64,000 nucleotides of DNA from Petrolisthes cinctipes (Eukaryota; Arthropoda; Malacostraca; Decapoda; Porcellanidae), in assembly GCA_033782935.1 (NCBI GenBank), contig JAWQEG010000416.1, positions 1 to 64,000 on the forward strand. Direction: 5' to 3'. Each line of letters starts with the position of its first letter. The first letter of the stretch is position 1. The position numbers were made by a program, and so were the translations under genes. The notes below the pieces were generated by a model. It was not told the DNA's origin. It worked only from the letters and a program-made list of their open reading frames with translations, and did not search any database. Below are positions 50,601 through 61,224 of the stretch, piece after piece.

Positions 50601-51417
50601 ATGTTATTGAGACTTTTACAACATGATAATATTTGCATTAGTTAATTCTGAGACATATTTTTGTCTTTAGATTCGGGAATATGGTCAACCTTTTACACAT
50701 CTCCAGTATATATCAGTAGGTATATAATTCCAGTTATTTAAATGTTACCAGCTCACACATCACATTAATGTGCTTGTAATATTTTCATTAGAAAGTCAAT
50801 CAATCATAAAGAAAGTTTATTAACCTTAAGAATATCCACTTCATGCAAAGGACTATGGATTAAAGACTCATACTACATGGATTAAGTTAGGTCTAACTAT
50901 GCAATGAAGAATTTCAGCTTTGTTTGCAGGTAACTGGAAGCCACTTAACTGCAATTAGTAAGTCACCATTATATCCTATTATTCTTAAACACTCCAAAAG
51001 TAATGATACACAAAAAAAGTATTTGTAACTTTCTATTTCACAGTGCATCAGTTTAAATTGACACTTGCAGCTCCATTCTCCTAAGCTGCTCACTGAATCC
51101 CCTCCTCTTGTTTATATTTACCGATAAGTGACAACAACAACAACCATTATGTCGCCTGTGTCGGCCGCGCCAAGTGTAAATAAACTCAAATCTCACTATT
51201 TACGGGTTGTTTATCGACTACGCGACCCTGCTATCAGCCTAAAGGGTGCTTTTCAGTTCTCGTAGCGCTACGAGCAAATATGGCGCATAATGGCGGACGG
51301 AAACTCCCTTACGAGGCTTTGAAGATACGATGGTAGCGGTTATGAACAACTTACGAGCAAATATGGCGCTACGAGAATCATAACTGCGGTTACGATGCTT
51401 TGAAGATCCCACCCCAG
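47632..51417. mobile_element. 3.8-kb DNA transposon with 25-bp perfect inverted repeats and CAG duplication
   Basis: CAG at 47632-47634 and 51415-51417 flank an element beginning GGGTGGGATCTTCAAAGCAT and ending with its reverse complement; the inverted match is perfect for 25 bp (47635-47659 and 51390-51414). Internal subterminal copies of CTTCAAAGC/CTCGTAAG-like strings occur near 47700-47790 and 51305-51330. A 3-bp duplication and GG-starting ends resemble PIF/Harbinger elements, but no DDE transposase is visible. Possible exons of an accessory protein lie at 48666-48775, about 49361-49511 and about 49597-49720. Confidence 0.75.
48666..49720 (+). pseudogene. Possible multi-exon gene remnant inside the GGGTGGG element
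   Basis: 48666-48775 is open between an acceptor-like 'atatttcAG' and a donor-like 'gcaGTATGT', encoding 'THIEEAMAQVIKEVQVSGIS'. 49361-49511 encodes a Pro-rich segment ('LPSRAPSPRPGPSWQDF') after 'ataataAG'. 49597-49720 encodes a helix-rich tail ('TIRDILMDLAENIATISETL') ending in TGA. I do not recognise a domain. It might be the second (Myb/MADF-type) protein of a Harbinger-like element; that is inference from the context. Confidence 0.35.
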
Positions 51418-52014
51418 CCTTGTTGCCGTGACCACACCGAGTGTGGTTGAACGCTTAGTGAACGAACCATGATGAGTCTTCTTGTTTAATGTGCTTCCTG
51501 TTTATAGAGAATGGCATTACAAGAGGTACGACTAATGTACATAAATGGTCGCTTTTTCTCAATTGAATAGCTAATATTTCCGACTCGGAATATAACTGAT
51601 GTTCCAGTATTTACATTTTATTATGGTTTGGAAAATTTTGTTTTTCCTTCCCTAGTTGTCCCTCATTTTCTCCCGGGAAATACAGTAACGATTGATTTTA
51701 TCCATACCTTGAATGTGCGTATTTTTTTATGCAAATGCAGTATTTAATTAAAATCACAACGAAAAGATCATGTAAAAAAAGAAAAATCTGTAACAACTCT
51801 TTAATTACAAATAATATCATAAACCTTGAGTTTCACAAATATACCATTAATATGTATGACAAATGTAAGAAAAATAAAGTACAATTTAGATATGTATTTG
51901 AATAATTGCATTTAACAACATTATCAACAGGAGAAGTGAGTAATCAAATATATACTTAAATTATTGAATAAACAAAGAAACGAACATTAATGTAGTGTAC
52001 ATCGACCCAAATAC
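51418..52014. other. Unassigned AT-rich sequence
   Basis: No gene seen. Part of it may be the 3' terminal region of the hAT element that follows on the minus strand. Confidence 0.4.
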
Positions 52015-52290
52015 ATTGGCAGAGACCCGACGGGTGTTGGGTATGGGTATAGGTCTGGTAACAGTGGAGAAACCTGCCAAATGTTCAATAAACTGTACTT
52101 GTTTAATACCTTCTTAGCTGTTTGTCATTATCATTATAATTGATAATGATCAAAATTGTAAGAATAATAATATATAATAAAGGAATCAACAGCTACAGCA
52201 CTGAAGGCTACGTTTGGCAGAAAGTTTTTCCACTGTTACCAGACCAGCACCCAAAACCAACACCAGTCGGCTCTCAGCAAATTTATGGAA
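52015..52290. repeat. Fold-back (inverted) repeat, arms about 55 bp
   Basis: 'ttggcagagacccgacgggt' through 'ggtctggtaacagtgg' (52015-52066) is complementary to 'ccactgttaccagaccagca' through 'gtcggctctcagcaaa' (52230-52281). The arms enclose about 165 bp of AT-rich sequence. It is probably a small fold-back MITE. Confidence 0.75.
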
Positions 52291-52307
52291 AATAATAACA
52301 AAAATAA

Positions 52308-54413
52308 TTATGACTTAAGAATAGCATTTATCATATCATCTGTTGGCTTGAAATTATAGCATGCCCCGTGGACTTTTACTGCCTCAGAAACGAGAGTCAG
52401 TGATTGCAGTGCAGGCATTTGGAGACGATTCCGGATATCTGTTTTAATTAAATTCATTTTAGAAAATATTCGTTCTGCAGCAGTATTAGAAGTTGGCAGT
52501 GCCAATACTTGCAATGCAAAGAGGGCAAAATTCTTAAACTGCTTTGTACCTTCATTGTCTTCTAACTCTCCCAATTTTATATAGAAATCATGGATATCAG
52601 AGGCGTCGTTCTTGAGATAGGCTAAGTTAGGTGTACTGTCCAAATTCCTCCATTCATTATCTAGGTCTTGTAAACTTCCTACGTACAGCCTGGGTACAAG
52701 CTTTACAAAATCTGTCAAGGAGGGCATCAACTCCCTACTTTTGCTGTCTAGTACTTTATTTTTACCTAAGAATGATGCCATATACCACAAAGGTGAGTTA
52801 AGGTCAAACCTCTTTTGCATTTGTTGGTACATAGTGATCATAAATTCTCGACAGCAGGATCGGACATAGTCAACCATACCTTGATTACGAATGTACACTT
52901 CTGTTTGGAGAAGGCCGTGGATAGCTGATCCTAAGTAGATCTGATTTAATGGCAAATGATTAGAACTTAACATTGGATCAAATGTCATCAGATCAGCTTT
53001 TTCCACAACATCTCTTCGACAGAAGTATCCTAGGAGGTTTCTAAAGAGCTGAATTATGGGGTCATATAGTAAATGTACAGTTGGTGTATCTCTCTGAAAT
53101 AGTAAGTTAATTTTTGAAAATGTTGGCAAAATGAAATTAAGAAAATTGTAGTACAGAAATACTGAAGGATCCTTGAGATCTTTTACAATAAACTCCATAG
53201 ATCAGAGCCTTTCACCAAGTTCGTTTTCTATAAAAAACAATTTGAGTGCAGCCCACTGCTCAAGGATTCTCTCTACTGCTTTATGTAAAAGAAAGCCATC
53301 TGGTTTGACAAGCATGCAAAATTTTGTGGGGTTTAATTCTAGGAATAATTGTGCCTGTTTAAACTGGTGTTGTCTTTTTGAGCTATGGGAAAAGTATGAA
53401 TATATATTCCTGAGAAGATCTTCACAATGTCTAGGTAGAGTTTTTGCAGCTTCAGACGCACATAAATGTATACTATGGCAAATGCACCTGAAGATTGTTA
53501 TACCTGGCAAGTCTGCTCTCAGTCGGCTGGCTAGAGAATTATTGCCCCCCATTAGGTTGGAAGCACCGTCAGCTGCAAATCCCACAACATTGCTCAGAGG
53601 AATGTCATATGCAGATAAAGTTTTCAGCAGTAAAGTATATAAATGTTCCCCAGTTGAGCCCACGCATTCCTTGTTGTCGTCATCATATACATCAATGAGT
53701 TCCAAGGTGCCAGTCTTCATCGTTGTCGTATCTGTATCATAATATTTAACAACCAACGTCAAACATTTAGTGGTGCTGACATCCGTGGACTCATCAATGA
53801 TTACAGAAAACTTATGACCTTTGAGCTTACTTACCATATCCAAAGTTACACATTTACCAATCGCTTTTGCTACCTGAGTGCATTTGGTTTTCTTCATGCA
53901 CATTCCTTGTGCGATTGGCGAATCTGGAAACATGGTTTTGCATAGTTCTACCATATGATCTGCAATGGTGAATGGTAAGTTATGCTCAGCTATAAAGCAT
54001 ATTAACAAGATCTTCGCTAATGCTATGGTGTCATTAAGACGACGGCGTCCATCAACTGGCTCAACCTCCTGTACATCCCTCACCCTATCCTCCTGCCTCT
54101 GCAGCATGTGTGCCTCATTGGTGATGTGTTGGCTACGTGTCTGTAATGAGATACATACTAATAGCCTACGTAAGGCGGTGGGATGGTTGATATAACTCGA
54201 TGCTTGTCAAGAGAACAATATTAAAACAACAAAATAAAGGTTTGATAGTGTACTGTATACCTTATGCCTCTTAATAGTGGAAAGTTCGGCATTGAATTCT
54301 TTGTTGCATACTGTGCAGTAAGCTCTCTCTGCATTGCCGTCCACCCGTGACAACCAATGCCTGAACTCCTCATTCACCAACCATTCGTCTCTCAGTTTTC
54401 GCTTGGGAGGCAT
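52308..54413 (-). pseudogene. hAT transposase gene A, two exons, one in-frame TGA
   Basis: Exon 1 (54413-54261) starts 'MPPKRKLRDEWLVNEEF' and has a zinc finger 'YCTVCNKEFNAELSTIKRHK'. Intron 54260-54141 (120 bp, GTATAC...TTACAG, phase 0). Exon 2 continues through 'FSVIIDESTDVSTTKCLTLV' (first catalytic Asp region), 'VVGFAADGASNLMGG' (second Asp region), 'CICHSIHLCASEAAKTLP' and the dimerisation domain 'LPTSNTAAERIFSKMNLIKT'. A TGA at 53204-53202 is the only interruption in about 650 residues. The family is the ZMYM/SCAN-D3/FAM200-related hAT group. A terminal 'CAGGG' type end lies near 55034. Confidence 0.88.
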
Positions 54414-55034
54414 GCTAACCTTTAAATTTATATCAATATTAGTTCAAGGGCCTGAGATACGAATATTATGAATGCCGGTATACAAAGGAGGCCTACAGAT
54501 AAAACACGAATGATAGACATGTTCGTTTTCTTTATAAATTTCTCAGCGAAAACTGATTTAATAGTTTTGAGGGGAACTCAATATCATTCAGTGCATTGAA
54601 TAAAGAGGTGATAAATAACAAAACTATATGCCCCTCACACACCCGTGACTTACCTTGATGAAGGCCTTGAAACAACTAACTTCCCTCAAAGTTTATAAGT
54701 AAAAAGGAAACTCTCATAATGTTCCGAAGATGGAAATAAATCAATATGATACTCCGGTCGTGAAGGTGTTTGTCATGAGAATATATCATTGACATAAGGA
54801 AAGATTGATAATTGCAAGACACATTGAGGCATAAAATGAAAAGATATAAAACAATGTAGAATGATCATTTTAAATACAGCAACTTTCTTGTTTACTATTT
54901 AAAAACGTTAAATTAAAGTGTGGTGGTTCCCAATGTAGTCGAATGTGGACGAACTCCAACTTGACCACGGTGGGTTGCCAGACGTCGTCAGAAAACCACG
55001 TTTACACAGAAAAAAACACAAAACGGCATCCCTG
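54414..55034 (-). other. 5' flank of hAT gene A, ending in a hAT-type terminus
   Basis: On the minus strand the element would start at 55034 with CAGGGATGCCGTTTTGTG, close to the CAGGGTTGCCGTTTTGT end of the second copy at 58532. Both contain a CGAC(G/A)TCTGGCAAC motif 55-80 bp inside. No gene here. Confidence 0.6.
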
Positions 55035-55425
55035 GACCGTCACCGTCACTACATGCTAGTATATTTCTGTTCTTTACTGGCAACTCTGAACACTGGGTTA
55101 CCAAAGGTAATTAAATTTGTGTGTATTCAAATCTTTTATATTTTAGAATAATTTGAGTGTAAACTCAAATATGTTATTGTAAAAATATTTGTAATTGTTT
55201 ATTGTTTGATTTCACCTATACATTTCTTAGTTCAAGGTAACAGATTTTCGTTTATAAATGAAGGATATAGAAAGGGAAACTTAACTATAGGATACAACAT
55301 TATATGTTTTTTTTTTAATTGAAACAAGAAATATAACTGTAGAATATATAATTAATAAACAAGTAAACATTTAACATTTAATAAACATATACAATATTTT
55401 ATTTATTGTAGGCTACATGGGCTAT
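55035..55425. other. Unassigned AT-rich sequence between hAT copies
   Basis: No gene seen; probably the 3' non-coding end of hAT copy B. Confidence 0.4.
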
Positions 55426-56579
55426 TTATAAGGATTCCATCATTGCACCAGATACTTTAAATTTATAACACTCTCCTTGTTCCCTGACTGCTTCAGATAC
55501 ATAACATAGTGATTTAAGAGAATGGATATGTAACTTATTTCTTATATCTGTTTCAATTAAATGTAGTTTAGAAAACAGTCTTTCTGCGTCTGTGTTTGTA
55601 ACAGGCAGAGCTAAAATGTTTAAAGAAAACGTGGCCAGAGTTTTGAACAGATACTTATTATTTTTGGTCATATTCCCAAGTTTGGTATATAACAAAACAG
55701 GATCACATGAATTTGTAGCCAAGGTGTTTGACTTGGATGGAGAATTTTGTGTGGTTTTATGTCCAATAAGGTTTGAAATTGTTTAAATTCATATTTGCGT
55801 TTGGCACTGTGAGCAAAATGGGTATAAATACTTCTTATCAATCAAATCTTCACTATGTCTGGGAAGAGTCTTAGCTGCTTTGGAAGCACACAAGTGGAGA
55901 GAATGACAAATGCATTTTAAAATTATAATCCCTGGAAAGTTTTCCCTTAACCTACTGCATAAAGAGTTTGATTCTCCCATTAAATTCGATGCTCTGTCTG
56001 CAGCAAAACCAACCAAATTATTCAGGGAATATCATGAAAATTTAAAGTTTCAATAATCATGTTATACAGTGACTGGCCAGAAGATCCAGTCGTTTGCATT
56101 TTGTCACCATAAATGTTAATTAAATCTAGCATCTTTGTAACAATTATTCCTTTGGCTGAATTATAAAATTTTGCTATCACCGTAAGACATTTGGTTGCAC
56201 TGACATCAGTTGACTCGTCAATAATTATGGAAAATTTATGCTGCCTCAAATCTCTCACAAACTCTTCTGAGATAACTAAACCAACTTTCTTTGCAATTTC
56301 TGTACACTTTGTTCTTTTCATGTGTAATCCCTGGGCAATGGCAGAGTCAGGAAATATTGTTTTAAAAAGATCTGTCATATGGTCAGCAATGAGGAAAGGT
56401 ATATTATGTTCGGGCATGAAACATATTAATAATATATATGCAATGTTTATTTTATACCGAATATCTTGACATCCCTGCTGATCTTCTTGACGAGACTCTT
56501 GACTAGAGCTGGCTGCATGAATTTGTGTTTTCTGTGGGACAGGAAATGATAATTTTTCTAGGTGTATCTTTAATTTTGC

Positions 56580-57432
56580 TTAAGGGGAGCCTCCACTGGC
56601 CCTCCAGTCAGATCCTTATCTCCAATCATTACCTCCCCAATCCTAATCCTCAATCCAGAGTCCCTGACCCAATCCACCCTCATCCTAACCCCATTCCTAA
56701 TCCTACCCTGGATCCCTAAATCCTTCACACAACCCCCGCATATTATGCTGCCCATGAGCGGCCCTCTGCGGGACCTTGAACTTGAAGTTGAAATCAGGTC
56801 CGTATGTGCGCATTAAAAAAATCGGCAAAATTCAATAGTCTGCCATACACCAGCCACTTCTCCATACTCAGTATAACTTAGGAAAGATAAAGAAAATGGA
56901 GGTATTACAAATTTATAGCACTAACAAAAGAATTTTTAATTTAAATTTTTTTTCAAGTGATATTTTCCAGTATAATAGCTATCAACACGAAGGGTTTTTA
57001 CATCATGTCAATTAATCTTTTCACACGTGATATACGTATACAGTATATGAGCACATTCCGTTAGAGGGATTTCCATCAAAAATGATTATTTTATTTTTGG
57101 TGATTTTTTTTCCCCAAAATTTCAGGCGACAATTTATTTCAACAATTTCAGGCGAGGAATTTTCTCATTTACAGCAGTGACAAAGGACTTTTCGTTCCAT
57201 AGAAGTGTTGCTATATATCAGAGGATAGTCCACATAAAATCTTATGCTATTCTGAAACACAGATATTTTTTTGTTAATATTTTCCATTTTTTTTTTTCAA
57301 ACGTTTTAAGAAAAATATTATTTGTTGCTCGATTGCAATGAAAATTGGTCAACATATGTAAAAACCAACGAGGATTTTGCTTCTAAAATTAACAGGAGCG
57401 CAAATGGGGGTGAGAGTGGAGGCTCCCCTTAA
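56580..57432. mobile_element. 853-bp TTAA element with perfect 18-bp inverted ends
   Basis: TTAAGGGGAGCCTCCACT at 56580-56597 and its exact reverse complement at 57415-57432. No transposase. It sits in the intron of hAT gene B and shares its right TTAA with the small MITE that follows. Confidence 0.9.
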
Positions 57433-57597
57433 GGGATAGTATGCATTTTCTATATTAGAGTGCCTTGATTCCTCCAAAGTATGTTGGAAAATGGGGCCAA
57501 TGAGTAAATATAATGGTGATCTGTTGCTTGCAATAGTTAGGAATAATCAGTTGCCCCAGATGTACCACCAAACACAGTGTACTATGTACCCCCTTAA
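57429..57597 (+). mobile_element. TTAA-flanked small MITE, copy 6
   Basis: Begins TTAAGGGATAGTATGC and ends GTACCCCCTTAA. Core 'gtgccttgattcctccaaag' and 'ctgttgcttgcaatag' match copies 1 and 3. It abuts the 853-bp element at a common TTAA. Confidence 0.85.
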
Positions 57598-57815
57598 TTC
57601 TTTTTCACAATATGCCATGATTGGTTCTTTTAACCTATGATTAAATGAAAAGGTTGCCTTACCTTGTGACGCTTTATTGCTGTAAGATCCCCAGAAATCG
57701 TCTTTTGGCATTTGTTACAGTAGGCTTTGGTTGGATCTCCATCTACTTTTTCTAGCCATGGTCTAAAATCGTTCATGTGTAACCATTCATCCCTTAGTTT
57801 CCGTTTACCAGCCAT

Positions 57816-58532
57816 TTCAATCTGAAAATATCAAATATCAAATATGTCAATTTACAAAAGTTATAGGAAGGTATCCCGTATAATCTGTTAAATGTTTGCA
57901 ATGGATAACTTCTCTATTTTCCTTACACTCGTAAAAAGTTAAAATTTTCAATCCAAAGGTAATGTTTACGTATTAACACTTACCGGAGTTTGAGGGAAAG
58001 ATGTCGCGAGATATCTATAGTTCGTATTGTAGCTCTGGAGCACCTTGGATGATGTCTTCAATGTGAATGCACACAGAGAACTGACATCTGCTTCAAATCT
58101 GTTTACAGTATCTGTCTTGCTTTGACATAAATTGGTTCATAATTAATATGTTATTAAGGAATTTGTAAGTACAATGCAATTCCATACCCTAAAGAATTTG
58201 TAAAAATAGTTAAACAAACATTTTTATGCTGCTTTGCCATGAAAATGCTTAATTTAATTTTGTAGAAAAAAATTCTACACACAGAAGAACCCGAAAAGTC
58301 CATTCTAATTAGTGCTAAATATAATTTTAAGGACTTATTTGACTATAAAAAACATCATCTGTTATCACTATTTATTTCCATTCATGTAAGGTCAGTTTTT
58401 ACAAATTATATGTTTAGTTTTTAATGTGGTTTCTGTGCCGAGTGTGGATGTGGAAAAAAATTCTACGATCAGTTGCCAGATGTCGCTATTTTTCTACGTT
58501 TCTCAGCAAAATTCTACAAAACGGCAACCCTG
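57816..58532 (-). other. 5' non-coding end of hAT copy B
   Basis: AT-rich, with a hAT-type terminus at 58532 and subterminal repeats of 'ttctac(a/g)' and 'gttgccagatgtcg' similar to copy A. No gene seen. Confidence 0.6.
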
Positions 58533-58544
58533 CAATGATGATGA

Positions 58545-58722
58545 TAGTATGGCTGTGTAAGCAGGAAGACCTCAGACAGCTGACTCAAACCCCCAACCCC
58601 CTGCTCACAGGGGTGGTAACCTCTGGCATCAGTGAAAGATTTTTTACAGTGTCCAGAGCAAGGACCGAATGCTGGACCACAGAGACTGCAGCCGTGCACT
58701 CTACCACTATGCTAGCCATAAT
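58545..58722 (-). mobile_element. tRNA-derived SINE-like unit (minus strand)
   Basis: On the minus strand 'ggctagcatagtggtagagt' (A-box-like, 58717-58698) and 'gcattcggtcc' (B-box-like, 58672-58662) are spaced as in a tRNA gene. The downstream body is non-coding. ATT-rich sequence flanks the head. It differs from the unit at 12.4 kb. Confidence 0.5.
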
Positions 58723-58771
58723 AATAATAAACGGTTTATTTGATGTATGCAGCCAAATGCTGAAAATATAC

Positions 58772-58840
58772 ATGTGTGTGTGTGTGTGTGTGTGTATGCG
58801 TGAGGCTACATAGAGAAACATGGTGTGTGTGTGTGTGTTG
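58772..58840. repeat. (GT)n arrays
   Basis: Two GT runs (about 58774-58797 and 58823-58838) directly precede the TA-flanked element. Confidence 0.9.
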
Positions 58841-59214
58841 TACACTCGCGCACCACAGTCTCTAGCCCACCTGAGTTTGGGCCGGAGATATGGCTCAGAT
58901 CCTTTCTGGACGACAGCCCACTCTAACGATTAAGATGCCACACAAGCACGAACATACGTTTCGAACCGATACAAGCTTGACTCCCTGTTTGACATGTATA
59001 ATTAATTGTTTTTTAAGGCTACGCAATCATATTTTGGCTGTGTGAATGACATTTATGTATATAATTATTGCAATATACTATCCCCATAATTTATAATGAA
59101 CCAGCACACGAAAGAATATTACCAGAGGATTCATGAAATTACTAACTAAACAACACACTTCAAATCAGCAAGTGAACTCAGAGGTTTATTCGGCGCACAC
59201 GAGCGTTTGTCTAT

Positions 59215-59217
<3 letters not shown>

Positions 59218-59255
<38 letters not shown>
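59218..59255. repeat. (AG)n microsatellite
   Basis: About 18 AG dinucleotides. Confidence 0.95.
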
Positions 59256-59259
<4 letters not shown>

Positions 59260-60064
59260 CATCAGACAATATCTGTTCACCTATGTGGCCGTCTAAGCAC
59301 AGTGGCTAAAAATAATGATGGTTCCACCGCAACATAGTGACCAATAATGTAAGGATGACCAAACACAATTTAAAACATATACAATATAGAGCTATAACAA
59401 ACAACAATTTCCTACACATTTATCAATAACATTGTATACGTTTTCAATATTATCTTACAATAATTCCATCTTTTCATAAGGAGAGGAGACACACTGCTGG
59501 TGTTTCGGGGTCACACACGCAATATTCTTCATGTTCATTTTCATGTTAATCTCACCTTACTTTTGTTAATGTTAATCAGCCAAATCATGGATACATAGGG
59601 GACTCTAATTACTGCATATTGATATAAAAATTAAATTTCACTGCATGCCATTGTCATACAAATACGGTGTTATCTCATTATCAAACGCTCGGCCTATACA
59701 ACAATGTCGATTGTATTTAATGTGAAGTAATAAATAACATCTGAAAAGCAACGCCATTTTAATCAGATCACACACGGCAGAATGACTGAAAGAATAAACA
59801 ATGAGTTTGAGGAAAACACTGAGCTTCAGGACGAGTCACTATCATCAAAATGAACTTTCAAAAAAAAAAAAAAAAATCGTTCTAGATAATTATACAAAAT
59901 ACATAAGATTAATCACGTTAAGGAAACAATTTCTGAGGAAGAATCTTGATGTTACAGTAGGCTACACACACTGAATACCTGTGTGTTCACTGGGTGGTAT
60001 GGAAGTGCTTCGTTTTAATTGTAGTTCTTGAAAGCTTATTAGTATATTCTTTTGTGTCCCTCTT

Positions 60065-60283
60065 TCATGCAAATATTTGAGGAATTAAAATGCAGTAAAG
60101 AAATATATTGATGTTTGCAGCCAAACTACTATTGTATAGTATAACCACAGAAAGAGTTGTATATAAGGTTAACATGACACAGTGAGTCAGACCCCTTTTC
60201 AATTTTTCGAAGCATTTCTGTTGGTGCGGGTCTGACCATGTGATAGTTTCAGTGGGCTGTCGTCCAGAAAGGATCCGAACCAT
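60065..60283 (-). pseudogene. Possible gypsy RT-RNase H trace inside the TA-flanked element
   Basis: A minus-strand frame reads 'TITWSDPHQQKCFEKLKRGL' then 'THCVMLTLYT', which resembles the RT-RNase H linker of gypsy elements (W...HQ.AFE.LK..L....VL..P). The RNase H DAS motif that should follow has decayed. It overlaps the right inverted arm. The match is short and tentative. Confidence 0.4.
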
Positions 60284-60424
60284 ATCGCCGCCCCAAACTC
60301 AGGTGGGCTAGAGATTGTGGTGCGCGAGTGTACCTGTACATCGGTGTTGTAACACAGTCACACGTCTTAGTGAACACCAGGTGAGGTAGAAGCTGTGACA
60401 TGAACAATATTGCCTTGACTCACC

Positions 60425-61055
60425 TATACACACACTCAGTCATCTAGGAATACACATACACACACACACACACACTCAGTCATCTAGGAACACACACACA
60501 CTCAGTCATCTAGGAACACACACACGTACACACACACACACTCAGTCATCTAGGAACACACACACACACACACACTCAGTCATCTAGGAACACACACACA
60601 CACTCAGTCATCTAGGAACATACACACACACACTCAGTCATCTAGGAACACACACACTCAGTCATCTAGGAACACACACACACTCAGTCATCTAAGAACA
60701 CACACACTCAGTCATCTAGGAACACACACACACTCAGTCATCTAGGAACACACACACACTCAGTCATCTAGGAACACACACACATACACTCAGTCATCTA
60801 GGAACACACACACATACTGTCATCTAGGAACACACACACACACACTCAGTCATCTAGGAACACACACACACATACACTCTCATTCATCTAGAAACACACA
60901 CATACATACAGTCATCTAGGAACACACACATACATACAGTCATCTAGAAACATACACATACATACAGTCATCTAGGAACACACACACACTCAGTCATCTA
61001 GGAACACACACAAACACACACAGTCATCTAGGAACACATACACACACACATTAGT
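60425..61055. repeat. Minisatellite, about 20 copies of a 25-35 bp unit
   Basis: The conserved part is CTCAGTCATCTAGGAACAC, separated by (AC)n of varying length, plus a right-hand variant with 'atacatacagtcatctag'. It is not a CRISPR: the spacers are only AC repeats. Confidence 0.95.
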
Positions 61056-61224
61056 CTGGTGTTTACAGTTGAGTGCCGTGGAAAGCAATACAGGGAAGCC
61101 GATTAAACTTGGACCAATTTATCAACTTTTATTATTACCAGCCTCTGAATTCCAGAGGTCAACCTTCCAACATGATATTATTATTATTATTATTATTAGG
61201 GTGAAAATAATCAGTGGCAGCTCA

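Larger units (their letters stand above)
55426..57815 (-). pseudogene. hAT transposase gene B, internally deleted, intron enlarged by TTAA elements
   Basis: Exon 1 (57815-57663) starts 'MAGKRKLRDEWLHMNDF' with finger 'YCNKCQKTISGDLTAIKRHK'. The intron runs from donor GTAAGG at 57662 to acceptor 'tcccacAG' at 56532. It is 1131 bp, of which about 1018 bp are two TTAA-flanked elements, leaving an original intron of about 117 bp, like gene A. Exon 2 carries 'FSIIIDESTDVSATKCLTVI', 'VGFAADRASNLMGE' and 'KTLPRHSEDL', then jumps near 55740 to the dimerisation domain ('LPVTNTDAERLFSKLHLIET'). About 240 residues present in gene A are missing. Frameshifts lie near 56020 and 55790. Its 5' terminus CAGGGTTGCC is at 58532. 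Confidence 0.86.
58841..60332. mobile_element. 1.5-kb element with 80-bp terminal inverted repeats and TA flanks
   Basis: TA at 58841-58842 and 60331-60332 flank inverted arms 58843-58922 and 60251-60330 that begin CACTCGCGCACCACA and match over about 80 bp with few differences. TA duplication suggests Tc1/mariner-type insertion. No transposase is present. The interior contains an (AG)n run (59218-59255) and a short gypsy-like coding trace near the right arm. Confidence 0.8.

Noticed and set aside
60425..61055. Regular repeat with spacers, CRISPR-like at first glance
   Set aside because: Spacers are only (AC)n of varying length, units are not palindromic, and the genome is eukaryotic; it is a minisatellite.
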